DNA from: Salticus scenicus
Taxonomy: Eukaryota > Arthropoda > Arachnida > Araneae > Salticidae
NCBI GenBank assembly: GCA_963930645.1
Contig: OZ005652.1
Coordinates: 263,515,356-263,579,355, forward strand
Direction: 5' to 3'
DNA length: 64,000 nucleotides
Shown: positions 21,060 through 32,241 of the stretch, piece after piece
How the letters are laid out: each line of letters opens with the position of its first letter
Position numbering within the stretch: position 1 is the stretch's first letter
Program-made: the position numbers and the translations under genes
The notes under the pieces: model-generated
Databases searched by the model: none
What the model was told of the DNA's origin: nothing
What the model saw: only the letters and a program-made list of their open reading frames with translations

Positions 21060-23530
21060 GACTTGGAGTAATTACCTGATCAGCGAACAAGAGGCATCAT
21101 TCAGGAGTTCAACTTTGATCCCTTGAAGTCGTTCCTTTGAGGAGGGAATGGTCTTAACCACATATGAGACATAGGTTTCAATGTCTTGTTCAGTTAGTAT
21201 ATCTTTGTGATCAGATCTTTTGTCTTCAGGACATCTTGAGAGAGTATTAGCAGTCGCTATTTTATTACCAGGAACACACAAGATTTCATAATTAAATCAC
21301 ATCAGTCTGATCCTGAATCTTTGGATTCGAGGAGAAAGATCTTCAATGCTCATTTTCCCAAGTAGTAGCAGTAGAGGTCTATGATCTGTTTCAAGCACGA
21401 ATTTCAACCCGAGCAGATATTGTTGGAATCTTTCAGCAGCCCAAGTCGCTGCAAGAGCTTCCTTTTCAGTATGTGAGAAACAAGTTTTCACTGGAGTATG
21501 TGATCAGGAAGCATAGGCTATTGCAGGGATTTCCCCTGTTGGCTGTTTTTGCATCAAAACAGCCCCTAATCCGAATGAAGAAGCATCCACAGACAAGACA
21601 GTATCATACTTGGCCAGACAAATGTCAAAACAATGTATGTTCTTTATTTCTTTTAAGACTGTATCATGCACACTAGTCCACTGAAACACAACTTTCTTGT
21701 TTAAAAGAGTTAAGAGTGATGCTTGCTTTAGCGAGCTTTTCAAGTACTATAGTTAGCCATTTGTCATGTTCTTCTTAGTTTTTACCAAATACAAGAGTGT
21801 CAGCTGTCTGATTGACGACATCTGGTAAACCTTCCAAAATCTTAGTCATCCTTTGCTGAAAGTATTCTGGAACAGAAGTGATTCCAAACGGAAGCCTCGT
21901 AAAGCAGCAGTGACCAAAGGGAGCGATAAACATGGTTATTTCCTGTGAGTCTTTTGTCAAGGGAATCTGGAAGAATCCCATGTTAGCATCAAGCTTGGAG
22001 AACACGTTTGCTTCACCGAGCAAACCAAGAGATTCTTTGACGGCTGGCATGACAGTTCTTTCACAAACAACAAATTTGTTTAACTTTGTAAAGTCAACAC
22101 AAATTCTGATATCACCATAGGGTTTTCCACCAGAATGAGTCCTGCACACCAATTGGTAGACTTGTCGATCCTTCTGATTACACCCATTTGTTCCCTGCGA
22201 TGCAGTTCAGCTTTTACATACCCATGCAGGTGAATAGGAACACGCCTAGCAATGCTTACACTATATGGAAAAGCATCAGGTTCCAAAACATTTTATATTA
22301 TTCTTTCATTTTTCTCGGACCAGTGAATAAGGATGGGAATTTTTTACAATTTACTGATTTCTGTGAGTGCCAAGTACCCTAGGAGAGGTTCGCAAACATT
22401 TTCAACAACAAAGACAGCTAGTTTTGAAGTATGATCCTTATACTTCAATATAGTTCCCAATTTACCATGTACTTTTAATCTCAAACCACCTGGTCCTTTA
22501 AGAATTTCATTAGCTTTCAACAGAGTCCTAGGAACACCTGGTGTTTTGGGATGAACAACGAACACAGCTGCACCAAAATCAACTTTAAATTGTACACAAG
22601 AGTTATTAAATTCAATGTTTACGTGCAGAGTTTTTTCACGCCAAGTTAATGCCACCGACAGTGTACACTGAGGACAAATTTTCACTATGCACTAAGGAAA
22701 CAAATTTTTTCTTTGATAAGTACAACTCAATAAAATGGCCATGCTTATTACAGCCTCTACAAAAAGCATTTTTTGTTGGACATTGAGTTCGAGGATGTGA
22801 ATTACCACCACAAAAATGACAATTTTCCTTACCTTTGGTGCATTATGAGTAGTTGTTTTACATTCAGGTCCCATTTCAAGTTTTGCTTTTTCACAGTAAA
22901 AGAGATGACAGAACTTTCAGAATGTCCATCAGGATGCAGGAGGTCTCATTGTTGTTGCTGCATGACTTCTTTTGTCGCGCCTTTTCAATGGCTGTTTCCA
23001 GGGTTAACTTTGAATCTAACTGCAGTTTCTGAAAATGATTTATCACTTAGTCCGACGACGAATCTATCTCGCATTAAACAAGTTTTAAGAGCTCCGAAGT
23101 TGTAGTGTTCTGTAGATTAAAAGGAGCACTGGAAAATTTATCCACAGTTTCGCCGACTTGTTTACAGAGACTGAATTTCGCTGACTCTATATTTCATTGC
23201 ACAGAATGACAAAATAAGAATCGAACTTGGATTTCACAATATCATATTTATTTTCATCATCGGTTGACAATTCGAAAGAAGCCAGTATTTTTCTGACTTC
23301 GCGTCCCATAGTATATAGTATAGAGGAGGGTTCGTACCTGTGTTATCTCAGGTTTTGCATTGAGTCCAGAAGCATATTGGAAGTCTTCAAATTCTTGTAT
23401 CCATTCAGGCCAATCCGCCGAGTTTGGTTGGCCAAACTACGTAAATCTTCCATTTAGAGCATGTCCATATTGGAAGTTTAAGGACAAACTTACCATCTCT
23501 AATGGTCTCTTGTTAAAAGGCTCAAGATTA
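21060..23530 (-). pseudogene. Ty3/Gypsy Gag-Pol remnant (nucleocapsid, protease, RT, RNase H)
   Basis: Reading downward, a CCHC knuckle (CHFCGGNSHPRTQC, then CRGCNKHGHF) lies near 22720-22820. The protease region at 22344-22685 has VDFGAAVFVV where DTGA is expected. RT follows (GVIRRIDKSTNWCAGLILVE; IRICVDFTKLNK; KLDANMGFFQIPL; LPFGITSVPEYFQ), with its catalytic YxDD replaced by NQTADTLVF. RNase H comes last (VLSVDASSFGLGAVL; HTEKEALAATWAAERFQQYL; LETDHRPLL). Several stops and frame changes separate these blocks. The order is normal for a Gypsy element of the K02A2.6-like type common in arthropods. Altered protease and RT active sites make it inactive. The integrase half lies next to it in the opposite orientation. 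Confidence 0.9.
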
Positions 23531-23574
23531 ATTATTATGAAAGTCTTGCAAAAAGGATATTATGTCTAGAATTC

Positions 23575-24540
23575 ATAATGGACCCTTGGCATCCACAAGT
23601 GTTGAGAATGCACTAAACATTCTGTTTGGTGGCCTGGAATTTCTTGCCAGATCAAAGAAATGGTGAATTCCTGCTCTCAGTGTGTAAATACTACTTCCCA
23701 CACTTTCCTGGGAAAGGGTAGCCACCAATTTATTTGAACTAAATGGAAAAAAATATCTTCTGGTAACTGACTATTACTCGAGATATCCTGAAATATGCTC
23801 GTTAACCAGTCTTACATTAACAAACGTCATTGAACAAATGAACACCATATTTGCCCAACACAACATTCCCCAACGTTGTTGTTAGTGACAATGGGCCATA
23901 ATACAGCTTGATGGAATTCAAAATGTTTGCTCGTGACTATGGATTTGAGTGTGTTACAAGCAGTCTCCAATTTCCACGGGTTAATGAAGAAGCTGAATGA
24001 ATGGTGCAGACCATAACAAACATTATGCAAAAATCAGATGATCCCCATCTTGGACTTCTGACCTGTAGAGACACTCCGGGACCAACCGGATGTAGTCCAG
24101 CCCAACTATGCATGGGTAGGAGGCTTAAAACTCATCTTCCTGTTTATCCTCCCCTAGTGAAACCAAAGTGGCCGAACCTAAGAGCACATCGAAAATGACA
24201 AAAGGAGTAAAGTGAAAGACAAGTGTAATTTTGATAAGTGACATGAATTGAAGCCCCTGAACGTTGGCAACAAAGTGTGGATAAAAGATAAGAAAAATCG
24301 ACATTTCATTCTTAATAATGACCAGCAACCATTTAAAGAAAAAATTCCATGGCTGCAGGATGCAGTGAATATTAAACAAGAAACAACTCCAGCTGAAAGG
24401 CAGTTAGAATTTACTCTGCCACTAGAATCTCCCATAAAACCCCCACAAGTAGAGATAAGATCCCAGCTACAGAACCCAAGCTCAAAATGACGAGAAGCGG
24501 ACAACTGATTAAAAAAACAAATCGTCTCAACCTCAAGAAA
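23575..24540 (+). pseudogene. Ty3/Gypsy integrase remnant, inverted relative to its Gag-Pol half
   Basis: Decayed zinc-finger residues precede VATNLFELNGKKYLLVTDYY. The first catalytic Asp is Asn here (VATN where the family has D). The second Asp is kept in SDNGP, and the third acid lies in VNEEAE followed by a stop near 24000. A C-terminal region follows (VGNKVWIKDKK near 24265) and then the TRSGQLIKKTNRLNL tail near 24487-24540. At least three stops or frame breaks are present. It fits the missing 3' half of the element at 21060-23530, turned head to head. Confidence 0.85.
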
Positions 24541-25702
24541 CTTTAAAAGACTTGGTGACTACTGTCAGTCAGATATTTATTTTTTTTAAATGTTGTAAAC
24601 GTATTCTCAAGTCTTGTATATAATCATGAAGTAAACATATTATTAGTTAAATGTGTAGTTCTCTCTTAAACTACTTCACATAACACGACACAAACCATCT
24701 GACATTTTAATTTCAAACTATGTTTACTTTTTATTCTTAATATTTAATTATTTTTTGCCCAAAATACTAATAGTATAAGAATTTTAAACATGCATAGATA
24801 CTTCTTATATTTGCATTCTAAGAATTTTTATTTCAATCTTTGAAAACTATAGCCATCTATCCTAGACTTACCCCGTAATATATAATAATAATATAATGGA
24901 TATATTTATAGTCAACATTTAAAAAATTACTGAAAATAAAGTTAAAATTTCTAAAATAATGTTGGCAATTTCTAAGAAATTAATATAAATGGAAAAGGCC
25001 GGAAGGGCTGGATAAGGCTTAAACTTACAAAAGAAATGGAAATTTCTGAAAGTAAGCAGACTTTGTGACATAAATTTGACTATTAAAAATTCATAAAAAA
25101 TTATGTATCGAAAGATTCTTAATTTATGAACCAAAATTAAATAAATAACTTCTTTTTATGTCAAAAAAAAAATAAATAAATAAATAAAGGTGCAAATATT
25201 TTTTTGAAATAATTAAAATAAATTTGAGAAAAATTGCTCTAAAGAAATGAAACAGCTTCAATATAGAACACCTCGGCGAAATCTGGCGCCGAAATAGCTT
25301 GGACGTTTCTTGCCAAGAAAGTTACTTACACAATTGCAATAGTCATTTTAATTCCTCGCTAAAATGACAACAAAAATTTAAAAGCCACCAAGGGGTTCCT
25401 ATGCTAATGCTATACCAAAGAAATTTTAAGAAATATTTATAACTATCAATGCTAGGGAATGAAACAGAGTTACTACATATCTTTATATGGAAGAATAGAT
25501 TGAAATAAGTCCTGTCATAATAAATTAAATTCTGTTTACAAAGAATGTATACAGAATTATACAAACATATATATTGTGTTTTTTAGTCAATTTATGACAA
25601 TAATTCATATTCTGTTTATATCTTTAAAGTATTGCTTAAAATGGCGCTTGCAAAGATTGTAAAATTGTAATGCAATTTTTAAAATACATTTTTCAATTAA
25701 AT
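24541..25702. other. AT-rich intergenic DNA, no gene seen
   Basis: No convincing coding frame or clear element ends. A patch at 25270-25440 (caaaaatttaaaagcc, tatgctaatgctataccaa) is weakly related to sequence beside the MITE at 14726 and to 3040-3080. Confidence 0.5.
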
Positions 25703-26458
25703 AATCTGGTGTGTCTCTCACACAACTTTCTCTTACCCTGAAATTTAATACTATAAATACAGGTTGCAGATTAAAAGGTAAGATAACGAGTACTGTTATG
25801 TAAACCTGCGTTAAACAATTCATATTAGGCTTCTGAAGAGTTTTATATATAAATTAGTTCTGTTTATATAGAATTTAATTCGGTTATTAAAAAATAATTT
25901 ATTAATATTATAATTTAAAAAATATATATCTTTTATGATAATGCAGACGATTTCCATATTAGAGAAGTAGTATAACACCAAATATCTAAAAAAAGCTCAT
26001 TTCATTCTCAATATTAAAAAAAAAAAAAAAAACTACTTTTTTTTCGTTAAAAGTAAAAAAAATCAATAACTTTGTTTTAAATTATCGCATATCGATGGTT
26101 CAACCATTCGTTTTAAAGGTATTGGCGAGCTCTTTTGAAAGATACCCATTAAGGAAATCCCCAAGGGGGGAGGCGAGGCTCCTATATACACAAAAAATTT
26201 TCCCCAGTTAACTATCTCTATTACAAAAAATATATATTCGTTTCATTTGGTTTAGTGCAGTCTATAGACGTTAAACTCTACTTACCTGCAATTTCCCCCA
26301 TAGACATAATGTATTAGAATTCTCTTGATTGTCCCTGTACACGAACCATTTGCTTGATCTTAACGAAAAGCTTACTGTAGCATCCCAATGTGATACACAT
26401 TTAGAATACCAAGTTTGAACTTTCTGCGATAATTTGTTTTTGAGATATGCTGATAACA

Positions 26459-26497
<39 letters not shown>

Positions 26498-26629
26498 CAT
26501 TTGCTAAAAACAGGATTTTCGTATTCAGGGGATCTCAAAACGTGTAAATATAACAAAATCTCGCATTCGAAAATTTGACCCAAAAACAATACTTTCTCTA
26601 ACTTATGGGTAAGAGAAAGTAAAAATATC
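25703..26629 (-). mobile_element. Family X element, copy with (CA)n tract
   Basis: The element matches 59132-60168 end to end. Near the left end actttctcttaccc and at the right end gggtaagagaaagt form an inverted repeat. A (CA)n microsatellite lies at about 26461-26493, replaced by a short imperfect tract in the other copy. No protein was recognised. The minus frames here are interrupted and their CVCVCV runs come from the microsatellite. Confidence 0.75.
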
Positions 26630-27289
26630 ATGAGACAAAATGTTTTCATTTTTCTGATTAAATCATTGAACTGAGTCTGTGTGCTTAAATATTGCCTATG
26701 TATAAATATAATTTTTTATCCTCATATATTTTATTAATTATGTTACTACAAATTCAACTCATTTAACTCATTTCAACAAAATTTAATTGTAACTGGAAAA
26801 GTATTATATAGATAATGTGAAAGTAAATATGTATAGCACATATAGTATTTTTTATATGGAAATGGGATTCAAATATAAAATCGCTAATTCAATTTTTCTG
26901 ATACTGTCTGCTTCTAAACTGTCACTTGATAAGCACCCAAATTGAAGCCCACAGTAAGGCATTGTTGCAGGCAATAGGGACCTGAAGCGAGCTTTTATAA
27001 GATTTCAATGGGTTTTATTTTTTCTTTAGTTTATAAAGCAATATAAAAATGAGTAATTCTGTTTTTAATTCCTTTAAATATAGTGACCAGTGAAGCAGGT
27101 TCTCTATTAATATGTGCAGTGCCGGCCCTAGCAAATTTGGCGCCCTAGGCGAAAAATTTTCGTGGCGCCCCATTAAAACAAATTTTTAAAAGATGTAAGA
27201 CACACAGACAATTATACAGACAAATATACACATACAAATACTGTAATAAATAATCAACTATTTATTTTTATTATATATTGCATATTATT

Positions 27290-27960
27290 GTTTTTTCGGC
27301 GCTACTTTTAGCGGTAATAGAAACAATATCCTTCAAATGAATTGTTTTAGCTTCATCTTGATCTGTTGATAATGGTGATAGTCCTACAAATCGTTCTCAC
27401 GTCACTATAGAATGCTGGTAGGTTTTTATTAATTTTAATTATATGAAGCTCGGTTCTCCACTGGCCATAGACACAGAAAGTGTCAGCAACAATTTTATTG
27501 CTGTTACTAAATTCAATATGCAATGTACTAGTTCGTTTTCACAAAAATTATTCAAAACTTCCTGTAGTGTACTTTTATCAACATCCTTAGAGTCTCCTTG
27601 AGTCAGATAATCTCCTAATCTTCTACATAATTTCAAAATCACTTTGAAAGTTTTTTTTCGACTCACAATCCTTAGAAAGGCATCAGAAAACATGATTTAT
27701 CTTTTTGGTCTGTTTGAACTTCTCATCATTTGAATTTCTTGCTGTATCAAGAAAAGAAATATAACAATTAATTTTAAAATGATGTTTAGCATCACTTGTT
27801 GATTTATCAGCTGACTGCATAATTAAACTTCTTTTTCATTTTTCGCAATCGGGCTGGCTCCGACTCCGATGGGAATGATACCTCAATATTAATTTCTTCT
27901 GAAAATGCCTCCTGTTTATCAAATCTGAAATCACTTTTACAGTTTCCAAGAAAAAAATTT
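27290..27960 (-). pseudogene. hAT transposase, C-terminal dimerisation region remnant
   Basis: Read downward, the frame from 27693 has LQEVLNNFCENELVHCILNL, then VTAIKLLLTLSVSMASGEPS, close to the hATC dimerisation motif (usually L..LPVS.A..ERSFSKL). After a stop near 27445 it continues with LKLIKTYQHSIVT, a stop, then ERFVGLSPLSTDQ. Upstream (27820-27930) an acidic SEEINIEVSFPSESEP segment appears in another frame. This is the end of a ZMYM1-like hAT transposase. The RNase-H-like catalytic core is not recognisable. Inactive. Confidence 0.82.
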
Positions 27961-29269
27961 TGTTTTTAGTAGAGCATTAGTAGTGGAGTTTGGGTTACAT
28001 TTTCACCATTGGCTCGTCGTCTTTTGTTATGTACTGACGAAAACTTTTTTCACTTATTTTCTAATAGGAAATTAACATTTTTTATACATGATCTGGCTTG
28101 TGTTCGTCGAAAATGGAGAACTAGAACGAGGCGGAGCTTTCAATATTTGTGGGGAAAAGTTTTGCTATGATAGGCTACATTCCACTGTTTGTGGGTTAAA
28201 AGAAGACTCCTACAGGTTAAATAAAAGAAAATCGTCAGGAGTTTGAATGACGTCAGAGAGTCATGTCGTCTATTCGCTGCAGATTACCCATAGAATTTTC
28301 TCACATTGCAAGGATACATAAACTCAAAGTGAAACTGGAAGCATTTTCCCTGTTCTGTTTATCAAAGACTCAGTCTTTATTTCTTTCATATCAAACTATT
28401 TTTTATTTACTAATTATTTTGGAAGATGAAGCAAGATTTTTGCTTATTCAGATTCAGGTGGAAAAATCTTTTGTTTTTTCAAATTATTATTCTGATAGTG
28501 TTCCTTTAGGATTCGGACGAAAATAACTTTTCAAATGAGCCTAATTTGCTTTGCTAATGATATTTTTTCTCTAATTTTCTCTTACAAAATTGTACTCCAA
28601 AATTTTTTTTTTCTGTTAACAGTCTCAAGTATCAACTGTACTGAAAACGAAATTTCACATTTTATTAATAAGTTGAGCTACTAGAAAAAGAAACTATAAC
28701 AGAATCACTTTGTAAAATTCCAAAAAGCCCCCATGCATAGCCCCTACAAAAACACCTAGTCTAAAGAGCTAAAACTTCTTTCTTCCATCAAATCTTATTA
28801 TTATTATTTTCTTTTTATATCAGTTCAAAATTATAAAATTAAAATACTTATAACTTTTCGTATATAAAACAAAAAGCAATAAGATAAGTAATGATGTAAC
28901 ACTTATACACATTCTTACTTTTATAATCTTTTTCAATCAATCATTTGCGTCAGACGTGTATACAAAGGTAATCTGAAGTAGTCCTTTTTTCTTTCGATTG
29001 CTATACCCTTGTGAAATTATTTTTCTACGAGCTGAGCAACTGAGAAAATTCGAATAAAAAAATATCTTTTGCGTGCAAAACACACGCAAAGTAAAAAAAA
29101 AAAAAAAAAAAAAAGCTGAAGTTTTATCTTTTTTGTCAGTTTTTAATCATTAAACGCAACATTGTGCCAATACATTAAACCTCTTCGCTTCATAAAATGT
29201 GCTCTTGCAGAAAAAGTAAATTTACAGTTAAGCTGGAAACAAAAATGACAGTCTGTACATTTCTATTAA

Positions 29270-30480
29270 GGTCGACCTTGACAAATTGATGAGTATTCAG
29301 TAAAAAATGGTAGTTTCGAGTTGCCAAAGTTTCTAAGTTCCAATTTTAATAGAAGCCGAGTTCTGGAATTTCCAGCTACATTTTAGTTCAGAATTAACCC
29401 GATATTTTACCATTTGTAGTCAAGAATTTAAAAAGAAGCTGATTAACTCCCGAGAAGTCGATTGTATTCAGTAAATTGTTCTGAGCAATCGTCTCATAGA
29501 GATTGCGCTTCAATCATTTGATTATCATTCCTGATCCTGAATAAGTGAAATTCCTGCTCTATAGTGTACTGTAATTAATGCTCTTTACTTTACTTTTGTG
29601 ATACAAGTGACTGCTTGCCCCAGGATTCGAAACAGTCCAATAGGACTATTTCGAAAATACTCTTTAAAATGCTAGTTTTATTTGTTTGTTTTGAGAAATT
29701 CATTGAATTGACAGTTTTGCTGGACTGTTCCGAGAATATGAGTTAAATAAAGCTCATTCATCAACTTGAACCTATATGTGCATTTACGATCTTCTTTTCT
29801 TGAACAAGAAAGTCGCTGTTTCGTAACATTTGATTTGGCACCTGATGTAAGGCAGATACACTTAATGATTTTGACTAGAAGTATTGCAGAAGACATGAAA
29901 GAACTTGAAGCTTAGACTGTCTAGTTAAAAGAATTGAAAGCTGGATCAAATCATATGATAGCAGCACAACATGAGATGAAAATCGGACATGAAGAGATGA
30001 AGGATGGATAAAAGAAGATGAAAGCTAAACAACATGAATTGAGAGAATAGCTGAAACCCTGACAAGAGGAGTTAAGAATAAAACAGAAGCCATGTAAGAA
30101 GAGATTCGTTGACAAGTTAAAGTAATTCAAGAGAAAATGCAAGAGCTAGAGAAATTTTTGAGGAAAAAATAAAATTTACGAAAATTAAAGTTGAAAAGGC
30201 AATTCAAGCAAAGTTTCTAGAAATTAAAGGTACCAATTGCCCATATGTAGCACTAGTGCGACAAAAACTCACTTTCCTACCCTCCAGAAATAAAAGACAG
30301 CTTTTAGGGAAAGTATTTAAAAATAAGAAATGATGTACAAAGGAAAGACCGAAACATAAAAGATGTGCAAGAGATGATTCATGAGATGAAACATGATGTA
30401 CAATTTAGACCCTTGAATGGAAAGTCAAAACTTTATAATTCCAATAAAGTACAGCCCCATTAAATAATGACTCGGTGACT
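29270..30480 (+). pseudogene. Decayed retrotransposon leader and Gag-like coiled-coil remnant
   Basis: The part 29270-29720 resembles, in order and short blocks (aaaaatggtag, gtattcag, gagcaatcg), the sequence at 15290-15720. Then 29890-30180 encodes, with many stops, Lys/Glu/Met-rich repeats (KIGHEEMKDG, KAKQHELRE) like the coiled-coil start of arthropod Gypsy Gag proteins. No protease or zinc finger is left. It lies inside the hAT element, so it was inserted later. Family assignment is tentative. Confidence 0.4.
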
Positions 30481-31509
30481 TTTAGATATAGTGTAAAGCT
30501 ATTAACAATTACATGGACAGATTTAATGACGGGCTGTTTTCATAACTCAATTCGACGTTGTAAATTTTTGTAATAAATAGATCGTTATTATGGTAAAATC
30601 AAGCCAGTTGTTTGTAACTTTCTCTTGCGCTTCTCATCAGATAAATTAGATTGACTTTGATGCCCTGAAAAGTCAATTCGAGGATTATCCATTTACTACA
30701 TTTTTACACATCCAATTGCAAACGCGCCAAGAAAAACTCAGTAAATGTTTCCAAGTCATAGCAGCAGGCTTGTACCTTTTAGTCATTTCTAGACAAAGAT
30801 TGTAAGTGTTTAAAATTTTCACACAGCATGAGTGCTGTGTTTCCAAGACTACATTTTATCTATTCTAAAGTGCCGTTAGATAGTAATGAATAAAATATAT
30901 CTTGTTGTCTGGATTGTGCCGCCCTCTAGATTTTTGCGCCCTAGGCCATCGCCTAGTTTGCCTAAATGGTCGAGCCGGCCCTGAATATGTGTTACATTTA
31001 TTATCCTTACTCAGTATTTATATTAGAGAAAAATTATTTAAATTGGAATTTAAATTCGCTCTTAATGCTAATACAGCAGAACCTCGATTTATCGTTTTTC
31101 ATGGGGTGCGTGAAGAAAAACGATGGAAGTGGGAAAACGGCGAATGCGAGTTAAAGTTAAAACACGAAGAAAACAATATTTAGAAATTAATACACACAAT
31201 GTATACTGTATACTACTAATAAGACCTAATCTGTTACTTTCCCAACTGTCAAAGAAATAAATCAGTGTTGTAGAACATTAAGTAAACTTAAAAAATAAAA
31301 ATCTATAATTGTACGTTGGGTTTTCGTTCATTTTATATATTAAATAGGAGTTTTTCCAGATTTACAGACATTTTCTGGTCTTTTCTTGTAATTTCACGTG
31401 CTTATATAAAAGTTAGTGCATTTTCAAATGCCATAGTTACGTCACATTCGGCACAGGTGTAGGCTCAGCCTCATCGGCGTGAAAATTATCCTCTGTTTCT
31501 TCACCATTA

Positions 31510-31900
31510 TTTTCATTTTTTTAAATTATATATTTCTTATATGATTTAGAATACCACATGTAGCAACGTCTTGATAAATATTATCACTAAAATTTGTACC
31601 AGACACATCCTCTGCTACACACAACCACTCTTCATCTGCATTATCAGCATCATCATTTTCTTGGCTTTCTGGTTGGTATTCTTTGCACGTAATTTTCTTT
31701 TCGCACATAACTGCATTTCACGAAACAACTTTCTCGATCATTTAAGAGGTTACTTTTTGCCATGCTGAAATTACAAAATAAATAGATGGTCCGGAGACAT
31801 GGCATTACAATTTTAAACCTCCATGGAAATGGGGAAAAGAGATATTTTAGGATGAAAGAAATAATTCCAGTTTTGATGCCATATGGAACCACTTGACCTG
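31510..31900 (-). pseudogene. Tigger-type transposase C-terminal tail remnant
   Basis: The stretch DNADEEWLCVAEDVSGTNFS, then DVATCGILNHI, on the minus strand matches the acidic tail of Tigger transposases, where a DDDVATCG-like motif precedes the end. Upstream sequence to 31900 is open only in pieces. It lies just inside the left terminal repeat of the enclosing element. The catalytic domain was not found. Confidence 0.6.
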
Positions 31901-32241
31901 CAGGAAATTTTTTTTACAATGTAGGTAAAATTTTTGCAAGAAAATTTTTACAACGATGAATGCGGGAAAACGACTTTTTGAAACACAATACATGTGGGTT
32001 TCGTTAACATTATTTATATACAATTTGCGCAGGGACCATAGATGTTAGCTTTTGGCCCTCTTTAAATATATGATTGTACTTGACATCATTTTTATTTCAA
32101 GTCCTTAATTTATTTAATCTATTATAAATAGAAATTATTGTCTTTTAAATTCATTAAATCTTTATTAAAGTTTAAAATAATTGCATTACTTACGTTATTA
32201 ACTTTAATATGTAATTTTTCCGAAGTACTGCGTTGCAGTTA

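Larger units (their letters stand above)
27117..30983. mobile_element. hAT-superfamily element (3.87 kb)
   Basis: A perfect 8-bp target duplication, aatatgtg, flanks it (27109-27116 and 30984-30991). The ends are inverted repeats, cagtgccggccctag and gagccggccctg, with gcgccctagg repeated inside each. An 8-bp duplication and CAG...CTG ends are hAT hallmarks. A decayed hAT transposase C-terminus is on the minus strand near the left end. The right half holds a retrotransposon remnant, so the element has been enlarged by later insertions. Confidence 0.9.

Noticed and set aside
26271..26649. Minus-strand frames with CVCVCVC runs
   Set aside because: The cysteine-valine runs are translation of the (CA)n microsatellite in the family X element.
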